A DNA stretch of 8,752 bases from Clostridia bacterium (GCA_017501175.1 JAFVXK010000024.1:1-8752); one strand, 5' to 3'; numbered from the stretch's first letter, positions 1 to 6,162 are shown. Translations and numbers: made by a program. The notes: generated from the sequence alone by a model not told the origin.

Positions 1-342
1 ATTATAGAACGCATTGCTACCTATGCTCGTTACACTGTCGGGAATCTCTATGCTCGTAAGTCTACTACAAGCATTGAACGCATCGCTACCTATGCTCGTT
101 ACACTGTCGGGAATCGTTATGCTCGTAAGGCTTGAGCAAGAAAGGAACACCCCTGAGTCTATGCTCGTTACACTGTCGGGAATAGTTATACTCGTAAGGC
201 TGTCGCAATTATAGAACGCATAAGCGTCAATGCTTGTTACGCTGTCGGGAATCGTTATGCTCGTGAGACTTGAGCAATTATAGAACGCATAAATGTCAAT
301 GCTTGTTACGCTGTCGGGAATCGTTATACTCGTGAGACTTGA
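1..342 (-). repeat. Tandem 69-bp repeats encoding LRR_5 units
   Basis: Five 69-bp (23-codon) units can be read in frame on the minus strand: 342-274, 273-205, 204-136, 135-67, and 66 to beyond the window edge. A more diverged unit sits at 411-343. Each encodes a version of SLTSITIPDSVTSI followed by a variable stretch and usually AFYNC. The segment coding for the core is almost unchanged between units at DNA level, suggesting recent expansion or gene conversion. The units lie inside the lipoprotein gene and keep its frame. Confidence 0.9.
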
Positions 343-1776
343 GCAATTATAGAACGCATCGCTACCTATGCTTGTTACGCTGTCTGCTATCTCAACCGTC
401 TCAACACTAGCACCGTTATAGCAGATGTACCCCGGAACTTTTCTACCACCGAAAACTATCTTCTTAATGGACGCGGTGCTTAAGAACTGGTTATCTTTTG
501 AAGCATAAGTGGAATTATAGTATACAGTTGCGAGATTCGACGCCTTGTAGAATATCTGTGTGCCAATGCTTGTAACACTCTCGGGGATAGTTATCTCTGT
601 GATGCCGGTGCAGCCGTAGAAGGCGCGAGTGCCTATTGTGGTTACTGTATCGGGAATCTTGATATATGTAACGTCAGTGCAGTTCTCGAAGGCTTTTTCG
701 CCGATGGCTGTGACCTTATATCCGTCAATTTTCTCAGGGATATAGACCTCGCTATCCTCGCAATCGCTCATTCCGGTTACGGTGCAGGTCGTATTATCCG
801 AATTTACAGTATAGGCAAGTCCCGTTGAGCCTATGTATAATACAATATCCGTTTTGTAGCTATCACCGCAGAATTCGCAGACGTGGTTGGTATAACCGTC
901 TGTAGTTTTCGTAGGTGCTATTACCATTTCTTCGTATTTATGACCCGCATATATAACCTTGTTCTGACGACTTAACTCGCCGTTGCAAACGGAGCAATAA
1001 ACAACGCTCTCGTAGCTTCCGTCTACGGTGCAGCTTGCCTCAACTCTGTTTTCTTCTACAGCAGTGGCGTTGGTGTGTCCGGGTGCCGGGAGTATCTTCG
1101 ACTCTCGACTAAGCTCTTCGGTACAAACCGAACAATATATAACGCTATCGTAACTACCGTCTACGGCGCATTTCGCCTCAATTCTATTTTCTTTTAATGC
1201 TGTAGCTTTTTTATGTCCCTTTGCGGAAATGAGGCGAGTTTCTTCTTCGTTGCAACGCGTACACACACTATGCTTACTTCCGTCCTCGGTGCAGGTTGGA
1301 TTAACGTCTGTTATCCATGCATCATAGTAATGACCTTTTGCCTCTATCACCTCTGTGCTTGCGGCATCGCCGCAAACGATGCAAACTCTGATTTTTTCGC
1401 CCTCTTCAACACAAGTCGATTCTTTTGTAATCGTCCATCCTATGCCCAGCTTGTGTCCTGTTGGCGGAACGTCATACTCATTCAACACTACATTGCACAC
1501 AGTGCAGGATTGCTGATTTTTGCCGGGGTCTGTGCAGGTGGGATTCTTAATCTCTACGCTCTCGCCCTTTGTGTGCGAGAGTTTTTCAATTTTTTCGCTT
1601 TTTACTATTGTTTGACAGTCGGGACAGAATTTTTCCCGTGTCCCCTCCTGCGAGCAGGTGGCTTCGAGGGTTGTTTTCCATTCAGCGTTTGTGTGAGTAC
1701 ATTCACCGCACGATACAAAAAGGATAAGTGTAACCATTGCTACCATAATTAGCGTCAAGATCCTTGTAATTTTCAT
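1..1776 (-). CDS. BspA-like leucine-rich-repeat lipoprotein with Cys/His modules (C-terminus beyond window)
   Basis: An open frame of 592 codons runs from the ATG at 1776 to the left edge with no stop, so the C-terminus is missing. AAGGAG lies 8 nt upstream of the ATG. Residues 1-22 form a short basic start, a hydrophobic helix and an FVS-Cys23 lipobox, so I infer an exported, lipid-anchored surface protein; Phe at -3 is slightly unusual. Residues 41-279 hold six modules of the form C-x9/11-C-x2-C-x12/14-H (for example C41/C51/C54/H68 and C203/C215/C218/H234), then a degenerate seventh (C300/C303). A beta-rich linker follows, then LRR_5 (BspA/TpLRR) repeats from about residue 355, ending in near-identical 23-residue units with core SLTSITIPDSVTSI. 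Such repeats are known in adhesion and host or polysaccharide contact, but the ligand here cannot be told. The only visible promoter lies beyond a terminator at 1819-1848. Confident on domain type, not on role. Confidence 0.88.
   Translation of the reverse strand, partial: MKITRILTLIMVAMVTLILFVSCGECTHTNAEWKTTLEATCSQEGTREKFCPDCQTIVKSEKIEKLSHTKGESVEIKNPTCTDPGKNQQSCTVCNVVLNEYDVPPTGHKLGIGWTITKESTCVEEGEKIRVCIVCGDAASTEVIEAKGHYYDAWITDVNPTCTEDGSKHSVCTRCNEEETRLISAKGHKKATALKENRIEAKCAVDGSYDSVIYCSVCTEELSRESKILPAPGHTNATAVEENRVEASCTVDGSYESVVYCSVCNGELSRQNKVIYAGHKYEEMVIAPTKTTDGYTNHVCEFCGDSYKTDIVLYIGSTGLAYTVNSDNTTCTVTGMSDCEDSEVYIPEKIDGYKVTAIGEKAFENCTDVTYIKIPDTVTTIGTRAFYGCTGITEITIPESVTSIGTQIFYKASNLATVYYNSTYASKDNQFLSTASIKKIVFGGRKVPGYICYNGASVETVEIADSVTSIGSDAFYNCSSLTSITIPDSVTSIDIYAFYNCSSLTSITIPDSVTSIDAYAFYNCDSLTSITIPDSVTSIDSGVFLSCSSLTSITIPDSVTSIGSDAFNACSRLTSIEIPDSVTSIGSNAFYN
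937..1206 (-). repeat. Duplicated 46-codon Cys/His module within the lipoprotein gene
   Basis: Residues 191-236 (1206-1069) and 237-280 (1068-937) are near copies. Both read ATA-x-x-ENR-x-EA-x-C-x-VDGSY, then YCSVC, ELSR and a closing GH. The matching Cys codons lie 138 bp apart (1168-1170 and 1030-1032). The other four modules share the Cys/His spacing but little other sequence, so this pair looks like a recent internal duplication. Confidence 0.75.
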
Positions 1777-1818
1777 TTTTCTTTCTCCTTATTTAAGTTT
1801 AAGTTTTTCGGTAAAAAC

Positions 1819-1848
1819 AAAAAAGTGCGCCAACCGAAGTCAGCGCAC
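1819..1848 (-). terminator. Intrinsic terminator with UUCG tetraloop
   Basis: Read on the minus strand, 1848-1825 folds into a 10-bp stem (two central G-U wobbles) closed by a C(UUCG)G tetraloop. It is followed at once by six T, one G and five T (1824-1813). The plus strand has no T-run after the stem, so it works only for minus-strand transcripts. It ends the structured RNA and lies 42 nt upstream of the lipoprotein start codon. Confidence 0.85.
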
Positions 1849-2031
1849 CGAAAAACGCATAGACCCCAATTGTCGCCAAACAAATTCAATTATGCATGCG
1901 TGATTATCGCAATACAAAACCGGGGAGTCTTGCATTTTTACCTATGCAAAACAGGGAGTTGTATTGCGAAAAAGGGTATAAAATCCCCATAGAGAAAAAA
2001 CACCCATGCATAAATATTGAATTTGTTTGGC
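1819..2031 (-). ncRNA. ssrS: Structured small RNA, candidate 6S RNA
   Basis: A minus-strand promoter (-10 at 2043-2038) predicts a start at about 2031. The 5' end begins exactly in a long stem: 2033-2001 pairs with 1903-1873 (about 29 bp with one small bulge and one G/G mismatch). A large asymmetric bubble follows (about 2000-1970 against 1906-1904). Next comes an 11-bp stem (1969-1959 with 1917-1907) and an apical hairpin (1949-1944 with 1935-1930). A 3' tail leads to an intrinsic terminator at 1848-1819, so the primary transcript is about 213 nt. A rod whose two ends pair, broken by a large central bubble and with its own promoter and terminator, is the hallmark of 6S RNA, which binds the housekeeping RNA polymerase holoenzyme by mimicking an open promoter. 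The identity rests on architecture only. Alternatives are another regulatory RNA or a cis-acting leader of the lipoprotein gene downstream. Confidence 0.55.
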
Positions 2032-2037
2032 GAGTAC

Positions 2038-2066
2038 ATTTTAGCACATTTGTTGAAAATTGTAAA
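2038..2066 (-). promoter_or_regulatory. Promoter of the 6S-like RNA
   Basis: On the minus strand, TTTACA (2066-2061), a 17-bp spacer and TAAAAT (2043-2038) form a near-consensus sigma-70/sigma-A promoter. TG sits one base before the -10 box. The predicted start at about 2031 coincides with the first paired bases of the RNA stem, which supports both calls. Confidence 0.8.
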
Positions 2067-2127
2067 GGCATTTTGCGAAATTTATCCCCTTCCCCCCTAA
2101 AAAGATGAAGTTTGTGAAGTTTTTCGA

Positions 2128-2156
2128 TTGACTTTTGACAAAATAAATGTTAAAAT
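2128..2156 (+). promoter_or_regulatory. Promoter of holB-ricT
   Basis: TTGACT (2128-2133), a 17-bp spacer and TAAAAT (2151-2156) preceded by TGT form an extended -10 promoter. The predicted start is near 2163, leaving a leader of about 30 nt. It is divergent from the 6S-like RNA promoter, with about 60 bp between the two -35 boxes. Confidence 0.8.
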
Positions 2157-2193
2157 GTAATATGTAGAATTGTTTTTACAGTGAGGAGGCATA

Positions 2194-3231
2194 ATGAGAA
2201 GCTATCTTGACGCTCTTGTAGGAAACGAAGCTCTGCGCGAAAGACTCGGCACTTCAGCAGAGCGTGGCAGAATTTCTCACGCCTTTCTCATCGAAGGCGG
2301 GCGCGGAACGGGAAAGCATACGCTCGCAAGGGAGCTCGCTTCTGCTCTAAACTGCGAAAACAAAGGAAGCGCACAGCTTCCTCTTCCCTGCCACCGATGC
2401 AACACCTGCCGTCGAATTGCCGAGGGCTCGTTTACAGACGTGAAGTATCTCAAAAAGGCAAAGGACAAGGCTACTATCGGCATTGGAGAGGTCACGCTAT
2501 TCAAGGAGGATATGTATCTTTCGGCTACCGAGTCGGACTACAAGATATACGTAATCGAAAATGCGGAGCTTATGACGCCCCAAGCGCAGAACTCGCTTCT
2601 TATAGCTCTTGAAGAGCCGCCGCAAAACGTGATAATAATGCTTCTGTGCGAAGAGGGGGACAAGCTTCTCACCACTATAAAGAGCCGTACCCAGCACATC
2701 GCTATGTCGCGCTTCTCTCCCGAGGAGCTCGAAAAAAACGTCGCTGCTATGTCACGCGCCGCCTCGGCGATGAAAAGCACCGACCCTCTTGGGTATCGGG
2801 GACTGATACTCTCCGCTGACGGCTCGATAGGTCGGGCGCTTGAGCTTCTTACTCCCAAGCTTGCATTGAAAAGCAAGGAAAAAAGAGAGCTTACCGAAAA
2901 GCTTATACGCAGTATGACGGCAAAGGCTTCCTACTCCGAGATTATTTCGGCTGTGGGGGAGCTTTCGCAGAAAAGAGCCGAGCTTAACTCGGAGCTTGAA
3001 GCGCTTATTCTTGCCCTGCGCGACATTATTTCGCTCAAGGCTCATTCGGGTGCGCCGGCGCTGTTTTTCACCTCGGACGACGAGCTTTCCGAGCTGTCAC
3101 GGCAGTTTGACTCAAAACGTCTTTTCGCCCTTTACGATATTGTATGCAAGGCTTGTGAGGACAACCAAAAAAACGCAAACGTAACAACACTTATAACCAA
3201 TCTGGCGGTAAGTATAAAAAATTGCCGCTAA
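2194..3231 (+). CDS. holB: DNA polymerase III subunit delta prime (clamp loader)
   Basis: This 345-residue protein is a clamp-loader AAA+ ATPase subunit that helps open and load the beta sliding clamp at replication forks. The N-terminus HAFLIEGGRGTGKHT carries a Walker A loop (residues 35-43, Lys41). It is followed by the zinc-module cysteines C54, C66, C69 and C72 typical of bacterial gamma and delta prime subunits. The Walker B position reads IENAEL (121-126), without the acidic DE pair of active gamma/tau. The usual SRC arginine-finger motif appears as SRT (164-166). Length, the absent tau-like C-terminal extension and the following ricT support holB rather than dnaX; in Bacillus subtilis holB is directly followed by yaaT (ricT). 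GAGGAGG lies 4 nt before the ATG. The gene is first in an operon and is separated from ricT by 15 bp. Confidence 0.88.
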   Translation: MRSYLDALVGNEALRERLGTSAERGRISHAFLIEGGRGTGKHTLARELASALNCENKGSAQLPLPCHRCNTCRRIAEGSFTDVKYLKKAKDKATIGIGEVTLFKEDMYLSATESDYKIYVIENAELMTPQAQNSLLIALEEPPQNVIIMLLCEEGDKLLTTIKSRTQHIAMSRFSPEELEKNVAAMSRAASAMKSTDPLGYRGLILSADGSIGRALELLTPKLALKSKEKRELTEKLIRSMTAKASYSEIISAVGELSQKRAELNSELEALILALRDIISLKAHSGAPALFFTSDDELSELSRQFDSKRLFALYDIVCKACEDNQKNANVTTLITNLAVSIKNCR

Positions 3232-3246
3232 AAACAAGAGGAAAAT

Positions 3247-4146
3247 ATGACAGAAGAAATATTAAACACCGAGGGTTCTGTGCCCGAGGAGATAAAAGAG
3301 GTTGAGATTGTCGGCGTAAGCTTTAAGGAAGCCGGCAAAATATACTACTTTTCTCCAAACAAGTTCAAATTTTCAAGAGGCGACAAGGCTATCGTCGAAA
3401 CCTCGCGCGGTCTTGAGCTTGGCACGGTAAAGGTTCCCAACAAAACCGTTCCGGAATCAGAAATAGTACCGCCCTTGAAGGAGGTAAAGCGCCCCGCAAC
3501 TAAGGCTGACATTGAGCAGAACGCAAAAAACCGCGAGGCAGAAGCCGAGGCGGCTGTGATTTGCAAGAAAAAGATAGCAACGCACAAGCTCGAAATGGAC
3601 CTCGTTGACGTCGAATACACCTTTGACCGTTCAAAGCTTCTCTTCTATTTCACCTGCGAGTCGCGCGTGGATTTCAGAGAGCTTGTCAAGGATCTCGCGG
3701 CTACGTTCAGAACGAGAATAGAGCTCCGCCAGATAGGCATACGCGACGAGGCGAAAATGATGGGCGGTCTTGGCGTTTGCGGCAGAAAATTCTGCTGTGC
3801 GAACTTCCTCACCGATTTCGTTCAGGTTTCGATAAAGATGGCAAAGGAGCAGAACTTCTCTCTTAATTCTGCTAAGATTTCGGGCGCTTGCGGCAGACTT
3901 ATGTGTTGTCTTAGGTACGAGCACGAGGTGTACGAGGAGGCTATTAAAAAGACCCCGCCCGTCGGCTCTATCGTCAAGACCTCGGACGGCGAGGGCGTTG
4001 TAATTGAAACCAAGCCGCTTGCAAAAGAGGTACGCGTCAAGTTTTCCTCTGGTGACAAGGAAACACAGAAGCTCGTAAAGATTTCAGACCTCACGGTCAT
4101 CAGAATGGGCAAGAAGGATAATTCTCAAAAAACCGAGGAAGAGTAA
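3247..4146 (+). CDS. ricT: PSP1/YaaT-family protein RicT
   Basis: This 299-residue protein has a PSP1 domain with two cysteine clusters: CGRKFCC (C178, C183, C184) and CGRLMCC (C215, C220, C221). In Bacillus subtilis, RicT joins RicA and RicF in the Y-complex, which carries [4Fe-4S] clusters, binds RNase Y and affects mRNA maturation, sporulation, competence and biofilm formation. The conserved cysteine pattern suggests a cluster is bound here too, but whether ricA and ricF exist lies outside this window. An acidic/lysine-rich tail (about 285-299) is likely disordered. AGAGG lies 5 nt before the ATG, and the gene begins 15 bp after holB stops, so co-transcription is likely. The adjacency to holB is the standard Firmicutes arrangement. 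Confidence 0.93.
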   Translation: MTEEILNTEGSVPEEIKEVEIVGVSFKEAGKIYYFSPNKFKFSRGDKAIVETSRGLELGTVKVPNKTVPESEIVPPLKEVKRPATKADIEQNAKNREAEAEAAVICKKKIATHKLEMDLVDVEYTFDRSKLLFYFTCESRVDFRELVKDLAATFRTRIELRQIGIRDEAKMMGGLGVCGRKFCCANFLTDFVQVSIKMAKEQNFSLNSAKISGACGRLMCCLRYEHEVYEEAIKKTPPVGSIVKTSDGEGVVIETKPLAKEVRVKFSSGDKETQKLVKISDLTVIRMGKKDNSQKTEEE

Positions 4147-4171
4147 ACTATTTTAGCGCTTTTTACTACTT

Positions 4172-4201
4172 TTTTCGAAAATCCCCTTGATTTTTCGAAA
4201 A
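4172..4201. promoter_or_regulatory. Paired TTTTCGAAAA palindromes, possible operator
   Basis: Two perfect 10-bp palindromes, TTTTCGAAAA, occupy 4172-4181 and 4192-4201. Their centres are 20 bp apart, close to two helical turns. The second starts on the last base of the -35 hexamer and fills most of the spacer of the ferredoxin promoter. This layout would suit a dimeric repressor binding on one face of the DNA. No regulator is identified, and short AT-rich palindromes can occur by chance. Confidence 0.35.
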
Positions 4202-4214
4202 GATATGCTAAAAT
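4187..4214 (+). promoter_or_regulatory. Promoter of the ferredoxin gene
   Basis: TTGATT (4187-4192), a 16-bp spacer and TAAAAT (4209-4214) preceded by TGC form an extended -10 promoter. The predicted start is near 4221, about 27 nt before the ATG at 4248. It lets the ferredoxin be transcribed apart from holB-ricT. Confidence 0.75.
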
Positions 4215-4247
4215 ATAGGTGGAAATAATTTTTTGGAGGTTTTCAAG

Positions 4248-4418
4248 ATGGCTTATAAGATTTCCGATGAGTGCATTTCTTGCGGCGCTTGCGCTGATGC
4301 TTGCCCTACCGGCTGCATCTCCGAGGGCGACGGTAAGTACGTTATCAACGCTGACGATTGCGTAAGCTGCGGCAGCTGCGCTGACGCTTGTCCCGTAGGC
4401 GCTCCCGCTGAGGAATAA
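4248..4418 (+). CDS. 2[4Fe-4S] clostridial-type ferredoxin
   Basis: This small 56-residue protein carries two CxxCxxCxxxCP motifs, C9/C12/C15/C19 and C38/C41/C44/C48. That is the complete ligand set of the clostridial 2[4Fe-4S] ferredoxin, a soluble low-potential electron carrier for enzymes such as pyruvate:ferredoxin oxidoreductase and hydrogenases. The start is the ATG at 4248, with GGAGG 8 nt upstream; an in-frame TTG at 4233 would overlap that site and is unlikely. The gene has its own promoter and a following terminator. It sits between ricT and yabB, where Bacillus carries yabA. Its physiological partner is not shown by the neighbours. Confidence 0.95.
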   Translation: MAYKISDECISCGACADACPTGCISEGDGKYVINADDCVSCGSCADACPVGAPAEE

Positions 4419-4440
4419 TTTTCCCTTTACATCAGAAGAG

Positions 4441-4470
4441 GCTGCCGTCAAGCTACGGCAGCTTCTTTCA
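4441..4470 (+). terminator. Hairpin terminator after ferredoxin, probably leaky
   Basis: GCTGCCGT (4441-4448) pairs perfectly with ACGGCAGC (4455-4462) around a 6-nt loop. The following tract, TTCTTTCAT, is broken by C and A. The stem is strong but the T-tract is weak, so partial read-through into yabB-rsmI is plausible, especially since no separate promoter is visible for those genes. Confidence 0.7.
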
Positions 4471-4495
4471 TAAAAACGACTTTTTCGGAGGCACA

Positions 4496-5248
4496 ATGAC
4501 GCTTTTTGAAAATGAGAGAATTGACTACGTCAACGACTCTCTGTCGCTTATACAGAAGCCCGACGGGCTAACCTTTGGTACTGATGCTCTGCTGCTTGCG
4601 GGATACGTTTCGGGTAAATATAAGAACGGCTATGAGCTTGGCGCGGGAAGCGGTATAATCTCTATGCTTCTTCTTTCAAGAGGTAAGACTGACCGTATCA
4701 CAGCCATTGAGGTTCAGAATGAATACGCTGACCTGACGCGAAGAAACGCCGAGCTTAACTCGATGTCCGAGAAGCTCATTCCGCTATGCGCTGACCTGCG
4801 CGACGTTAAGGGTGATGGCACGGCAGATATGGTCTTCACAAATCCGCCTTATATGCGTACCGACAGCGGAAAAGCAAACCTTACCGACGCAAAAAACGCC
4901 GCAAGACACGAGGTATTCGGCGGAATTTCGGATTTTTGCGAGGCTGCAAAGAGGCTTCTCAAATTCGGCGGAAGCTTTTACGCGGTTTATCGGCCCGACA
5001 GGCTCTGCGACCTTGTTTTTGAAATGAGGACGTCCGGAATTGAGCCGAAGAGAATGACCTTCGTTCACGCAACCCTAAGCTCAGAACCGTCTATGGTGCT
5101 GATTGAGGGCAGACTAGGCGGCAAGGCGGGACTTTTCTTGACTAAGCCTTTAATCATATATAAAGACGGACAAAGCGCCGCTTACAGCGACGATATGAAT
5201 TACATAATGGAGAATGGCTCGTTCCCACGCGAGTTCGTGAAAAGATAA
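4496..5248 (+). CDS. yabB: tRNA1(Val) adenine-N6 methyltransferase family (YabB/TrmN6-like)
   Basis: This 250-residue class I SAM-dependent methyltransferase has SAM-binding motif I YELGAGSGI (46-54) and a catalytic NPPY (116-119), the signature of methyltransferases acting on exocyclic amino groups. The start, with DGLTFGTDALLLA at 23-35, resembles the YfiC/TrmN6 and YabB family. TrmN6 in Escherichia coli forms m6A37 in tRNA1(Val). The exact target here is inferred from family and from position: in Bacillus subtilis yabB lies between yaaT and yabC (rsmI), as here. GGAGG lies 4 nt before the ATG. No promoter fits in the short gap after the ferredoxin terminator, so expression probably depends on read-through. 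An rRNA or other tRNA substrate is possible. Confidence 0.85.
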   Translation: MTLFENERIDYVNDSLSLIQKPDGLTFGTDALLLAGYVSGKYKNGYELGAGSGIISMLLLSRGKTDRITAIEVQNEYADLTRRNAELNSMSEKLIPLCADLRDVKGDGTADMVFTNPPYMRTDSGKANLTDAKNAARHEVFGGISDFCEAAKRLLKFGGSFYAVYRPDRLCDLVFEMRTSGIEPKRMTFVHATLSSEPSMVLIEGRLGGKAGLFLTKPLIIYKDGQSAAYSDDMNYIMENGSFPREFVKR

Positions 5249-5249
5249 T

Positions 5250-6107
5250 ATGAATGACGAAAAGAACAAGGTCGAGGGCGGCGTTCTCTATCTTGTATGC
5301 ACTCCCATAGGAAATCTTTCGGATATATCAGAGAGAGCAATTAAGGTGCTCTCCGAGGTGGATTTCATTGCCGCAGAGGACACTAGAAATTCGGCAAAGC
5401 TATTACTCTGCCTCGGAATAAAGGGCGAACTTGTAAGTTACCACGAGCACAACAAGCGTTCATCGGGCGAGAGAATTATTGCAAGGCTTCTCTCGGGCGA
5501 GAGCTGCGCTCTCGTAACCGATGCGGGAATGCCCGCAATAAGCGACCCCGGCGAAGACGTCGTCGCCCTTGCCGCTGAAGCCGGCGTCAGAGTTTCTGTC
5601 GTTCCCGGCCCTTGCGCCGCCGTGTCGGCTCTCGCTATGTCGGGGCTTTCGACCTCGCGATTCGTCTTTGAGGGCTTTTTGCCCGTCAAGAGTAAGGATA
5701 GGCGTGAAAGACTTCAGACGCTCTTACACGAGCAACGGACGGCAATACTCTACGAAGCTCCGCACAAGCTTATAGCTACGCTTCTTGACCTTTGCGAAGC
5801 ACTTGGCGGCGAGCGTCGGATATCGCTCTGCCGAGAGCTGACAAAGATAAACGAGGAGGTTCTTCACCTCACTCTCGCCGAAGCCGCAGAGTATTATAAG
5901 GAGCGTGAGCCGAGAGGCGAATACGTGCTTATACTTGAGGGGGCAAGTATCCCTGTGTCAAGCGAGGACTTCTCCGCCCTCTCTCCGGAAGAGCACGTCA
6001 AAAAATATACAGACGAAGGCCTTTCTCGTAAGGACGCCATAAAGGCGGCGGCACGCGACAGAGGTATGTCAAAATCGGATTTCTACAAGCTTGTTGCAAA
6101 CGACTGA
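5250..6107 (+). CDS. rsmI: 16S rRNA (cytidine-1402-2'-O)-methyltransferase RsmI
   Basis: This 285-residue protein is full length for the family and has the tetrapyrrole-methylase fold. Diagnostic RsmI blocks are visible: TPIGNLSDI (18-26), AEDTRNS (42-48), TDAGMPAISDPG (90-101), VPGPCA (118-123), FEGFLP (140-145) and YEAPHKL (168-174). RsmI uses SAM to 2'-O-methylate C1402 of 16S rRNA in the decoding centre, together with RsmH acting on the base. The ATG lies one base after the yabB stop with no good ribosome binding site, so translational coupling to yabB is likely. Bacillus has the same order (yabB, yazA, yabC), but yazA is absent here. No clear terminator follows before the next promoter at 6134. 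Confidence 0.95.
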   Translation: MNDEKNKVEGGVLYLVCTPIGNLSDISERAIKVLSEVDFIAAEDTRNSAKLLLCLGIKGELVSYHEHNKRSSGERIIARLLSGESCALVTDAGMPAISDPGEDVVALAAEAGVRVSVVPGPCAAVSALAMSGLSTSRFVFEGFLPVKSKDRRERLQTLLHEQRTAILYEAPHKLIATLLDLCEALGGERRISLCRELTKINEEVLHLTLAEAAEYYKEREPRGEYVLILEGASIPVSSEDFSALSPEEHVKKYTDEGLSRKDAIKAAARDRGMSKSDFYKLVAND

Positions 6108-6133
6108 TTTGACTGATTTTTTCAAAATATCGG

Positions 6134-6162
6134 TTGACATTTCGGAAGTTTTTTGATACAAT
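6134..6162 (+). promoter_or_regulatory. Promoter of the HPr-like gene
   Basis: A perfect TTGACA (6134-6139), a 17-bp spacer and TACAAT (6157-6162) preceded by TGA form one of the closest matches to consensus in the window. The predicted start is near 6169, giving a leader of about 32 nt. No cre-like catabolite site is obvious. Confidence 0.85.

Noticed and set aside
14..214. Plus-strand open frame with repeated MLVTLSGI peptide
   Set aside because: This is the opposite-strand reading of the 69-bp LRR repeats; its periodicity comes from the real minus-strand gene.
1..411. Possible CRISPR-like array from regular repeats
   Set aside because: The 69-bp period is contiguous, in frame and coding, with no unique spacers. 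It is a protein-coding tandem repeat.
1213..1752. Plus-strand open frame of 179 codons
   Set aside because: It lies fully antisense to the lipoprotein gene, whose frame shows a signal peptide, regular Cys/His modules and LRR repeats. The plus frame has no ribosome binding site and no recognisable domain.
1873..2033. Long inverted repeat read as a MITE or other mobile element
   Set aside because: There is no flanking target duplication that I can see, and the promoter start and terminator match the ends of the fold, which fits an RNA gene better.
1896..2108. Plus-strand open frame of 70 codons
   Set aside because: It overlies the structured RNA and its promoter on the opposite strand, has no ribosome binding site and no family resemblance.
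2194..3231. dnaX (gamma/tau) instead of holB
   Set aside because: It lacks the Walker B acidic pair and the C-terminal tau-like region, is short, and sits directly before ricT as holB does in Firmicutes.
4142..4175. Weak hairpin AGTAAA/TTTACT followed by six T after ricT
   Set aside because: The 6-bp A/T-rich stem with a 14-nt loop is too unstable to call a terminator with confidence, though some termination before the ferredoxin promoter is possible.
4233..4247. In-frame TTG start five codons upstream of the ferredoxin ATG
   Set aside because: It overlaps the GGAGG that serves the ATG at 4248 and has no site of its own; the ferredoxin family normally begins MAYKI-like, just before the first cluster.
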